NCBI GenBank assembly: GCA_963700105.1
Contig: CAVOWL010000002.1
Span: 124,001-188,000 of the forward strand
Reading direction: 5' to 3'
Length of the DNA stretch: 64,000 bases
Origin: CAVUWL01 sp963700105
GTDB taxonomy: Bacteria; Actinomycetota; Thermoleophilia; Solirubrobacterales; 70-9
Shown: piece after piece, positions 33,731 through 41,135 of the stretch
Layout: each line of letters begins with the position of its first letter
Numbering within the stretch: position 1 is the stretch's first letter
Notes under the pieces: model-generated
Databases searched by the model: none
Told to the model about the DNA's origin: nothing
Seen by the model: only the letters and a program-made list of their open reading frames with translations
Position numbers and translations under genes: made by a program

Positions 33731-34122
33731 GCGCCGTCGATCTGAAGCGGCGGTGATTGCGCCGGTGGCGCGGTCGGAGCGGCGGCGAGTTCGGGCTGCT
33801 TGACTCCGAGTGCCTCAGCCAGCTCGCCGGACTCAAACATCTCCTCGACTATGTCGGCGCCGCCGAGCAGCTCCCCGTTGAGGTAGAGCTGGGGAAAGGT
33901 CTGCCAATCAGAGATCTCCGCGGTTACCTCGCGCAGCGGCCCCAGCGCCGGAAGAACGTCTATCGCCCCGTACTCCACGTCCAAGGCGTCGAGCACCTGG
34001 ACGACGCGCATCGAGAAGCCGCAGCGTGGCTCCTCGGGGGTTCCTTTCATGAAGAGCAAGACCGGGTTGGCGGCGATCAGCTCCTGGACCTTTGACCTCA
34101 GCTCGGGATCTACCATCGCCAC
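33727..34122 (-). CDS. Monothiol glutaredoxin, Grx4 family
   Basis: Monothiol glutaredoxin of 131 aa with the CGFS active site (PRCGFSMRVVQVLDAL) and the TFPQLYLNGELLGGADIVEEM block that binds the thiol ligand. Such proteins carry and transfer [2Fe-2S] clusters, usually as a dimer or with BolA. The C-terminal tail after residue 112 is an Ala/Pro-rich extension. The BolA gene lies directly upstream (8 bp), which supports a BolA-Grx complex. The true start may be Met3. Confidence 0.92.
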   Translation of the reverse strand: MAMVDPELRSKVQELIAANPVLLFMKGTPEEPRCGFSMRVVQVLDALDVEYGAIDVLPALGPLREVTAEISDWQTFPQLYLNGELLGGADIVEEMFESGELAEALGVKQPELAAAPTAPPAQSPPLQIDGA

Positions 34123-34129
34123 AGGGTAG

Positions 34130-34366
34130 CTACTCGCGGACTTCGGTCTTCAGCGAAAGCGCGTGGATCGAGCCGTCATCGAAGCGCTCCCTGACCGCCG
34201 CCTTGACCAGGCGGTGCTGGTCGATCCGAGCCAGGCCCTTGAACTGGGCCGCCGATACCGTCGCCCGCAGGTGATCACCAGCGCCGGTCTCATCGAGAAC
34301 CTCAACCGCGGCGCCGGGCAGTGCGGATTCGATCATCACCCTCAGCTCCACCAGGTCCGCCGCCAT
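34130..34366 (-). CDS. BolA family protein
   Basis: BolA protein of 78 aa, known partner of monothiol glutaredoxins in [2Fe-2S] trafficking. The ATG at 34366 gives MAADLVELRVMIESALPGA, then LRATVSAAQFKGLARIDQHRLV with the conserved RIDQHRLV-type segment and HALSLKTEV at the end. A histidine in DQHRLV is a candidate cluster ligand. Its start overlaps the FprA stop by one base, and the Grx4 gene follows by 8 bp. Confidence 0.88.
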   Translation of the reverse strand: MAADLVELRVMIESALPGAAVEVLDETGAGDHLRATVSAAQFKGLARIDQHRLVKAAVRERFDDGSIHALSLKTEVRE

Positions 34367-35775
34367 CAGCGCTGCGCACCCAGTGCGTTCGCGTGCTCGA
34401 GCATCTCCTCGACTCGGACAAACTTGACCCGAGGTCGGCCATGGGGAGCGCCGCGACCGACCTCGGCCTGATCGATTGCCTGCCAATCCTCAAAGCTGAC
34501 GTAGCGAATTCCGCGTTCGGCGAGAAGTTCCTCGACCTCAGTGGGCCCGGGGTTGGCGGGATCGAGCAGGGTCTGGGACTCGACATCTGCGAGCAGGTGC
34601 CCGACGGTCTCCAGAGCGTCCTTCTTGTTTGTGCCGATCACCCCCGAGGGGCCGCGCTTTATCCAGCCAGCGGTGTAGTGGCCAACCTTGTGACCGCCGT
34701 CGTGGGAGTCGAGCACCCGGCCGCCCTCGTTGAGGATCAAGCCACGGCTCTGGTCGAAGGGAATGCCCTCGATCGGAACGCCGCTGTAGCCGACCGAGCG
34801 CAGCACCAGGCCGCACTGGATCTCTTCACGTTGGCCGCTGTCTTCGGCGCGCAGAGCGCCGTCTTCTTCGACCAATCGGTTGCGGGCGATCACAATGCTC
34901 TTGACTCGGGACTCGCCCCTGATCTCCACCGGGGAGGCGAGAAAGCGAAGCACGATTCGCTTGCGCTTGCCGGTCGCTGTCCGGGTTGAGAACTCCCGCA
35001 GGGTCTCGACGTTGACGCGGGTGGTCTTATCGGCGTCCCCGGAATCAAGGTAGGCCTGGCTGGCGGTGTCCAGAGCGACATCGGCGGCGTCGACCACGAC
35101 GTCTGCATCCTCCAATTCCCCGAGCTCCTTGATCTCGGGATTCGTGAAGGCGGCTTGCGCCGGACCGCGGCGACCGAGCACGACGATCTCGCGGATCTTG
35201 CTTGCATCAAGGGCCTCGATCGAGTGATCGGCCGTATCGGTTCGGCGCAGCTCGTGATCGGTCAGCGCCAGCATGCGAGCGACATCCATCGCAACGTTGC
35301 CGTTGCCGATCACTACCGCCCGCTCGCAGGAGAGGTCAAAGGTCTCCCCGGCATAGTCAGGGTGAGCGTTGTACCAACCGACGAAGGCGGTGGCGGCGTG
35401 GCTGCCCGGTAGATCCTCTCCCGGGATACCGAGCTGGCGATCGGTCTCACAGCCAACCGTGAAGACGATCGCGTGGTATAGCCGTTCGAGATCCTCGACC
35501 TCGAGGTCGAGCCCGACCTTTACGTTGCCGAAGAAGCGAAAACCATCGCGGGCAGCCGTCTTCTCATAGACCCGGATCACCGACTTGATCTTGGGATGAT
35601 CCGGCGCGACGCCTCCGCGGACCAGGCCAAAGGGGGTGGGAAGGCGGTCAAAGAGGTCGACCTGGGCGTGGATCTCTGCGTCCTTGAGGATGTGCTCTGC
35701 GGCGTAGAAGCCCGCCGGGCCGGCGCCGACTATTGCAACCCGCAGCGGGCTCGTGCTCGTTCCGATCTTGCTCAT
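34366..35775 (-). CDS. fprA: Ferredoxin-NADP reductase, FprA/adrenodoxin reductase type
   Basis: Flavoprotein of 469 aa of the FprA type, which passes electrons between NADP(H) and ferredoxin. The FAD site RVAIVGAGPAGFYAAEHIL near residue 13, the NADP site VVIGNGNVAMDVARML near 170 and the C-terminal VGHYTAGWIKRGPSGVIGTN block are typical of adrenodoxin reductase-like proteins. It likely powers reductive steps in Fe-S assembly. No Shine-Dalgarno is seen; a TATCCT -10 like box about 10 bases upstream suggests a nearly leaderless transcript. BolA and Grx4 genes follow. Confidence 0.93.
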   Translation of the reverse strand: MSKIGTSTSPLRVAIVGAGPAGFYAAEHILKDAEIHAQVDLFDRLPTPFGLVRGGVAPDHPKIKSVIRVYEKTAARDGFRFFGNVKVGLDLEVEDLERLYHAIVFTVGCETDRQLGIPGEDLPGSHAATAFVGWYNAHPDYAGETFDLSCERAVVIGNGNVAMDVARMLALTDHELRRTDTADHSIEALDASKIREIVVLGRRGPAQAAFTNPEIKELGELEDADVVVDAADVALDTASQAYLDSGDADKTTRVNVETLREFSTRTATGKRKRIVLRFLASPVEIRGESRVKSIVIARNRLVEEDGALRAEDSGQREEIQCGLVLRSVGYSGVPIEGIPFDQSRGLILNEGGRVLDSHDGGHKVGHYTAGWIKRGPSGVIGTNKKDALETVGHLLADVESQTLLDPANPGPTEVEELLAERGIRYVSFEDWQAIDQAEVGRGAPHGRPRVKFVRVEEMLEHANALGAQR

Positions 35776-36064
35776 GGGACGCGGAAGGATAGGGAAAGCG
35801 GCGCCTTTGCTCAGGATCTGAGCCGAGGCTTGCTGCGGCTCCCACGGATGCCGGTGGGCTTCACCACCGCTGCCGAGTTCTCCATCTGGTTAAGCCGCGA
35901 CGCCGCGACCTCCAGCTCTGCCCGTGGCGCCCGCCGTTTTGCCCGTCTGCTCGAAATAACGCCGACGGCAGCGATCGGGTGATCGCTGCCGTCTTTCCTG
36001 ATCGCCGAGGATCGAAAGAGTGGATCAGATCCCAGCGGGGCGCGCCCGCCTCCAATCGGTGCGC
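35776..36064. other. Intergenic region with perfect hairpin and possible small ORF
   Basis: 289 bp between FprA and HemQ genes, both on the minus strand. A plus-strand frame from TTG 35830 (or ATG 35848) to a stop at 35980-35982 encodes 44-50 residues with no known family. A 13-bp perfect hairpin lies at 35964-35993. The small ORF is doubtful. Confidence 0.4.
35964..35993. terminator. Perfect 13-bp stem hairpin
   Basis: GACGGCAGCGATC and its exact complement flank a GGGT loop, followed by TTTCC on the plus strand. On the minus strand, downstream of HemQ (stop 36065), there is no T run. A terminator or RNA-stability hairpin is likely; direction uncertain. Confidence 0.55.
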
Positions 36065-36781
36065 TCAGCGTGCTGGCGCCGCCTCGCTGGGGATCGCGCT
36101 GCGGCTCCCGTCGAGGGCGTCCAGGGCCCTGCTGATCGACATCGCCACGCAGGTGAAGATCGGGGTCTCGCGCTCGGTGTACTCGCTTGACTCGGTGGGG
36201 CGCAGCTCGTTGACAAGATCGAGGAACATTCCCGGGTCATCCGCCTCGAATGCAACGACGAACTCCTGATCGTCGAGGCCAAATGAGTATGAGGTGTTTA
36301 TCGTGATCTCCGGAAAGCGACGGCCGACTTCGATGTGGCTTTTCATGATCCGCTCGCGCTCTGAAGGCGCCAATCCGTACCAGCGGCGCTGCTTGACCAT
36401 CGGATAGAGGAATAGGTACCTGCGGGCTGAGACGCAGATTTCTGGGCGTGCCTGCTCCTCGGAGTAAGGCGAGCGTTTGGTCATCGATAGAAATGAGTGG
36501 GGAATCTCGGCCCATTGGGCGAGGCCACTCTGGGCGAGGACGACGTGAAAGGTGTGCAGGTCATCGAGGTTGGGGCTCTGGCTGAGCACGAGCAGATCGA
36601 CATCGCCCCGCGTGCCTATGGTTGAGTAAGCGCGCACAGAGCGATCGCATGCGAAGTCCTCACAGGCTGCGAGAAACTCCCTCTTATCGGCGGCGCGCAG
36701 CTCGAGGTCTCGGCGGCGCCAGGCTGGGTCAACTTTGAAAAACGTAAACTTGGCAAAGGTCCGCTCGGCCACATGGCTCAC
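36065..36781 (-). CDS. hemQ: Coproheme decarboxylase (chlorite dismutase family)
   Basis: Chlorite dismutase-fold protein of 238 aa, probably HemQ, which decarboxylates coproheme to heme b in Gram-positive heme synthesis. The conserved block YLFLYPMVKQRRWYGL (Tyr and Lys near the propionate) and KSHIEVGRRFPEI with the heme-ligand His are clear, then the FVVAFEADDPGMFLDLVNELR strand-helix. Actinobacterial HemQ proteins have this layout. Start is GTG 36781, overlapping the divergent membrane protein start by 47 bp. No other heme gene is in the window. Confidence 0.88.
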   Translation of the reverse strand: MSHVAERTFAKFTFFKVDPAWRRRDLELRAADKREFLAACEDFACDRSVRAYSTIGTRGDVDLLVLSQSPNLDDLHTFHVVLAQSGLAQWAEIPHSFLSMTKRSPYSEEQARPEICVSARRYLFLYPMVKQRRWYGLAPSERERIMKSHIEVGRRFPEITINTSYSFGLDDQEFVVAFEADDPGMFLDLVNELRPTESSEYTERETPIFTCVAMSISRALDALDGSRSAIPSEAAPAR

Positions 36782-38801
36782 GATAGCGATCTGTGGGTTT
36801 TCCCTGGCGGGACTTTGGATCGGGGCTTCCCTCGCCGTGGGCCGCCCCGCGGCCCGACGCGCTGAGGCCGGCGCAGGCGCTTCGAGCGCCCCTGCCGGGT
36901 CCGCTCAACGGCACCCCGCTACCCACGTAACCTTGGTGTTGCTTCCGCCTCGGAGCTCCGTTGAACAGTTGGGCAATGTCGGTGGGATGGCGCCCGGACT
37001 GCTTAGCGCCGGGCTCGGTGGGGTCTCGGCCGCGCAGACCTATCTGGACATCGGCCAGGGAAATCGGGTCTTCGATTCCCTCTATGACGCCGAACTTTCA
37101 CCGCTAAGGGTCGCAGTCAATCGGGTGCGCGAGTGGAGCGGTGTCTTGGCTCGGGCAGAATCTGCTCCGGCTGAAATCTCGCCGGGGCTACTGGGCTCCT
37201 CCCTGCGGCGCGCCGGCGTGCTCGTCACCGCGTCGCCAAGCTTGGGCGAAGCGGCGACCCTGGCTGTCGACGAAGCAGGTCAGATTCAGCGCTGTGGTCT
37301 CGGACCGGCGAGGCGATATGGGTGCACCGCCTCCTTTGCCCCGCGGCGAGGTGGGCGGCGCCCCTGGGTTGGCGGTTCAGGTTCGCGGCCTGAGCGGCGC
37401 CGCCTCGAGCGCTTTGAAGTTCGGAGCGCGCCGCTTGCTGCCTTGCCAGGGATGGTCTCGAAGCTGCGCGGAAACGACCTCCTGATCGCGATCCAGATGC
37501 CCCCGCCTGCGACCGACTCGGCCCTGGCGATCGGAATCGCTGGGCGTGGCTTCGCTGGCAACCTGACCTCGGCCAGCACTCGAATCAATGGTTACGTGCT
37601 GGCGACCGATATTGCACCGACGATCCTGGGGCGCTTCGGGCTGTCCGTCCCCGCCCAGATCACGGGCCAACCGATCCGCAGCGAGCCGGTCAAAGACGTA
37701 GCGGCCGTGGCCTCTCTGGGAACCCGCATGCGGGTGATTCCCCAGCGGCGGGGACCGGTGATCGGTTTGAGCCTGCTCGCTTGGATCCTCTTGCTCGCGG
37801 TTGCTGTGATCGCCAGCCGCGGGCGCGCCGCGCCAGCGGGAGTCAAGCTGCTCGGGCTCTGCGTCGTCTATTTGCCGCTCACACTCCTGGCCGGGGCTGC
37901 CCTTGGATCGAGCCAGGCAGTTGAACAGTTGCTGGTCGTATTCATCACTCCCCTGGCGGCGGCGCTGACGCTCGCTGTCCTGCGCGACTTTCGAGCCTTG
38001 GCGGTCGCCTCCGCGATCACCGTCTCGGCCTATGCGATTGACATGATTGCCGGGTCCCCGCTCACGACGCTCTCGTTGCTAGGTCCAAATCCCGGCCTCG
38101 GGGTGAGGTTTTACGGGATCGGCAACGAGCTGGAGGCCCTGTTGGCCGTGCTGGTCATCGCTGGGACTGGAGCCGGGCTGGTGGGATTTGCTCCGCGTCT
38201 GTCTCGCCGCGGTTGCGCGGCCGCCTTTTTGGCAGTCACCCTGTCGCTGGCCGCCGTCTTTGCGGTCGGACAATTTGGCGCCGACGTTGGCGCGGCGATC
38301 GACTTTCCGGCTGGCGCCGCGGTCGCCGCGACGGTGATTGCCGCTCGGCGCCGACACCGCGCCGTATTGCTTGTAATCGCGGCTCCCTTCCTCGCCTTTG
38401 GGTTATTGGCGTTGGCTGACCTCGCCTCTGGCGCCAATGCTCACCTGACCCGCTCGGTGCTAGACGCCGGCGGCCTAAATCAGCTCGCCAATCTTGCCGA
38501 GCTCCGCCTCGAGCTCTCTGCGCGCAGCTTCCTGCGCCCGATTGTCTTCGTCTTCATGCCGTTGATCGTCGCCTTTGTGATCCTTGCGCTGGTTCGTCGG
38601 GATCGGCTAGGGCTCTGGCTTCGCAAGCTGCCCGCGCTTAGGGCCGGGCTGATCGGCGCCCTCGCGGCTTGCCTGGTGGGGACACTCGCCAACGACTCCG
38701 GGGCCATCTTTTTGGAGATAGGCGGCGCCTACCTGCTGGCCTTCACCGGCTTTGTGTGGGCTGAAAGCCCACAGGCAGGAAAGCACCGCCCAATCGACTA
38801 A
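36735..38801 (+). CDS. Polytopic membrane protein with extracytoplasmic phosphatase-like domain
   Basis: 688 aa. The first 30 residues hold a hydrophobic segment (WLTIAICGFSLAGLWIGASLAV), then about 320 extracytoplasmic residues. Within these, GYVLATDIAPTILGRFGLSVP is reminiscent of the C-terminal metal-site region of alkaline phosphatase-superfamily proteins, but the full domain is degenerate. About ten transmembrane helices follow. The fold resembles uncharacterised membrane proteins of Gram-positive bacteria. It is 12 bp upstream of the GT4-flippase fusion, suggesting a common envelope pathway. The start (TTG 36735 or TTG 36750) is uncertain. Confidence 0.65.
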   Translation: MKNVNLAKVRSATWLTIAICGFSLAGLWIGASLAVGRPAARRAEAGAGASSAPAGSAQRHPATHVTLVLLPPRSSVEQLGNVGGMAPGLLSAGLGGVSAAQTYLDIGQGNRVFDSLYDAELSPLRVAVNRVREWSGVLARAESAPAEISPGLLGSSLRRAGVLVTASPSLGEAATLAVDEAGQIQRCGLGPARRYGCTASFAPRRGGRRPWVGGSGSRPERRRLERFEVRSAPLAALPGMVSKLRGNDLLIAIQMPPPATDSALAIGIAGRGFAGNLTSASTRINGYVLATDIAPTILGRFGLSVPAQITGQPIRSEPVKDVAAVASLGTRMRVIPQRRGPVIGLSLLAWILLLAVAVIASRGRAAPAGVKLLGLCVVYLPLTLLAGAALGSSQAVEQLLVVFITPLAAALTLAVLRDFRALAVASAITVSAYAIDMIAGSPLTTLSLLGPNPGLGVRFYGIGNELEALLAVLVIAGTGAGLVGFAPRLSRRGCAAAFLAVTLSLAAVFAVGQFGADVGAAIDFPAGAAVAATVIAARRRHRAVLLVIAAPFLAFGLLALADLASGANAHLTRSVLDAGGLNQLANLAELRLELSARSFLRPIVFVFMPLIVAFVILALVRRDRLGLWLRKLPALRAGLIGALAACLVGTLANDSGAIFLEIGGAYLLAFTGFVWAESPQAGKHRPID

Positions 38802-38813
38802 CCTTTACTCCTG

Positions 38814-41135
38814 GTGCGAATAGCTCTCGTCTCGCCATATTCCTGGTCTTATCAGGGCGGCGTGAACCGGCATGTGGAGGCCCTCGCCGAGGAGTTCCTT
38901 GAGCGTGGTCATCATGTCCGCGTCCTGGCTCCGTTTGACCCCCCGGGGCGAATCAGCCGCCTCACCCATCGCGCTTCGGCGGAGACCCGCGAGGTCAAGG
39001 ACTACTTCATTCCCCTTGGCCGCTCGATCGGGATTGCCTCCAACGGCGCGATCTCCAACCTCGCGCCCTACCCCGGCGGGGGAGTGATTGCACCGCGCCG
39101 CGAGCTTCGCGACGGCGGCTTCGATCTGATCCACGTGCACGAGCCGCTGGTTCCGTTGGTCGGTTGGAATGCCACACTCGGCGCCCAGGTGCCGGTCGTC
39201 GGCACCTTTCATGCCTACTCGACCAAGGCGATCCCCAACCACATTGCCTCCGCCTTTGGCGCGCGGCGTGTCTTCAACAGGCTTTCGGCTCGGATCGCCG
39301 TTTCGGAGGCTGCCGCGTGGACCGGTCGGCGCTGGTTTGGTGGGGATTATGAGATTGTGCCCAACGGCGTCGATCTCGAGGCCGCGCCGCGCTCGCCGAA
39401 GCCCAGCAGCGAGGACCTGCGGGTTCTTTTCGTCGGTCGTCCCGAGGAGCGAAAGGGCCTGCCGGTGCTTCTCGCCGCCTTCGGCGCTCTGGTGGAGCAC
39501 GTGCCCTGTCGGCTGACCGTGATCGGGGCCGAGCGCGAGGACATCCTCCGCTGCCTTCCCGATCCGGAGCTGATGCGGTTCATCGACGTCGATGGACGGG
39601 TTTCGGGCGAGGCTCTATGGCGCTCGCTGCATGAGGCCGATCTGCTCTGCGCCCCTTCCCTGTCGGGCGAGAGCTTTGGGATGGTCTTGACCGAGGCCTT
39701 TGCCGCCGGCACCCCAGTCCTCGCCTCGGCGATCGCCGGTTACAGCGACGTTGTTACCGACGGTGTTGACGGAATCCTCATTCCCCCCGCCGATCCCCAA
39801 CGGCTCGCCGAGTCACTGCAGTTGCTGCACCATGAGCCCGAGCGCCTTGCGGCGATGGGGGAGGCCGCCAGGCGCAGCGCCCAGCGCTACGCCTGGCCCC
39901 GGGTCGCCGATCGGGTCAGCGAGGTTTATCAGCGGGCCCTTGAGGCTCCCCAGCCCGAGGGTCCCGGCCAGCGCGTTGCCCAGTGGGCGGGGCTCCGTTC
40001 CGCCGACGGCGGCCCGCGGCTGCCGCCGCAACGACTCCCCTCGCTTGACCCCGCTCCGATCCAACATGGCAGCAGGCGGCGCAGGCTGGCTCGGCGCCTC
40101 GGCCTGGGCGCGGCAGGGGCGCTTGGTGTCGGGTTAACCGCGCTGGCCGCGGAGAAGATCGGCATCGACAGCGTTTTGGAAAGCATCGTGCACTCCAACC
40201 TGACCCTGGTCTTGCTCGCCTGCGCACTGATGGCGCTCTCGCTCTTCGTCCGCGCCGCGTCTTGGTATTGGATCGTGCGGGCGGCGCTTCCGGGCCGCCG
40301 GGTGCGGCGCCGCGACGTCACCGCGGCGACGATGATCGGAGTCTTGATGTCGGCGACGCTGCCGGCGCGTTTGGGCGAGCCGGCCCGCGCCCTGTCGCTG
40401 TCGCGCCGCACCGGGCGGATGAGAGACACGTTCCCGATATTGCTCGGCACGGTGGTTTCCCAGACGGTGTTGAACCTGGTCGCGCTGGTCCTGCTCGGCG
40501 TGATTATCGTTTCCTCTACGCCGCTCTTTCACGCCAGCACGCAGGCGCTCTTTGCCTTCAGTCTGGTGCCGCTCTTGCTTCTCGTCCTCGTGCTCTGCGC
40601 TCCGGGGCTGATGCGTCGAAACGGCAACGGCCGCCTGGCTCGGTTTGGCGCGGCGCTGCAGGGCGCCCTCCTGCAGGTGCGGGCCGGGCTCGCGATCTTT
40701 CGCCAGCCGCGGCGCGGTATCGCGGCTTCGATCGCACAGCTCAGCGCCTGGGCTATCCAGCTCTCGGCCTGCTGGGCGCTGCTTTACGCGCTCGGCCTCA
40801 ACGGCCAGGCTGGGATCGGCGCCGCCGCGGCGGTGCTCTTCGCCGTCAACGTCACCGCCGTCGTTCCCGCGACCCCGTCCAATATCGGCGTATTTCAGCT
40901 GGCGGTGATCAGCGTCTTGCACACGGGCTTTGGAATTGGCACCGCCGACGCACTCGCCTACGGCGTCATCCTGCAGGCCGTGGAGATTGCCACCGCGGTG
41001 ACGCTGGGCCTGCCGGCGCTGGTGCGCGAGGGGCTGACCTGGAGCGATCTGCGCGTGCAGGCCCTGTCCGCAGCACCGGTACGGCTACAGCCCCACCCAT
41101 CCCAGCGCGAGCGCGGCGAACGAATCGGCGCCTAG
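38814..41135 (+). CDS. GT4 glycosyltransferase fused to flippase-like membrane domain
   Basis: 773 aa. Residues 1 to about 385 are a PimA-like GT-B glycosyltransferase: VRIALVSPYSWSYQGGVNRHV, HVHEPLVP, a GT-B linker (VPNGVDLEAAP) and the donor site SGESFGMVLTEAFAAGTPV with an EX7E near 286-294. From about residue 430 there are 7-8 hydrophobic helices of the lysylphosphatidylglycerol synthase/UPF0104 flippase type (LVLLACALMALSLFVRAASWYW, NVTAVVPATPSNIGVFQLAV). The fusion joins a glycolipid-making step to a lipid-flipping domain. GTG 38814. Upstream gene lies 12 bp away. Confidence 0.87.
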   Translation: MRIALVSPYSWSYQGGVNRHVEALAEEFLERGHHVRVLAPFDPPGRISRLTHRASAETREVKDYFIPLGRSIGIASNGAISNLAPYPGGGVIAPRRELRDGGFDLIHVHEPLVPLVGWNATLGAQVPVVGTFHAYSTKAIPNHIASAFGARRVFNRLSARIAVSEAAAWTGRRWFGGDYEIVPNGVDLEAAPRSPKPSSEDLRVLFVGRPEERKGLPVLLAAFGALVEHVPCRLTVIGAEREDILRCLPDPELMRFIDVDGRVSGEALWRSLHEADLLCAPSLSGESFGMVLTEAFAAGTPVLASAIAGYSDVVTDGVDGILIPPADPQRLAESLQLLHHEPERLAAMGEAARRSAQRYAWPRVADRVSEVYQRALEAPQPEGPGQRVAQWAGLRSADGGPRLPPQRLPSLDPAPIQHGSRRRRLARRLGLGAAGALGVGLTALAAEKIGIDSVLESIVHSNLTLVLLACALMALSLFVRAASWYWIVRAALPGRRVRRRDVTAATMIGVLMSATLPARLGEPARALSLSRRTGRMRDTFPILLGTVVSQTVLNLVALVLLGVIIVSSTPLFHASTQALFAFSLVPLLLLVLVLCAPGLMRRNGNGRLARFGAALQGALLQVRAGLAIFRQPRRGIAASIAQLSAWAIQLSACWALLYALGLNGQAGIGAAAAVLFAVNVTAVVPATPSNIGVFQLAVISVLHTGFGIGTADALAYGVILQAVEIATAVTLGLPALVREGLTWSDLRVQALSAAPVRLQPHPSQRERGERIGA

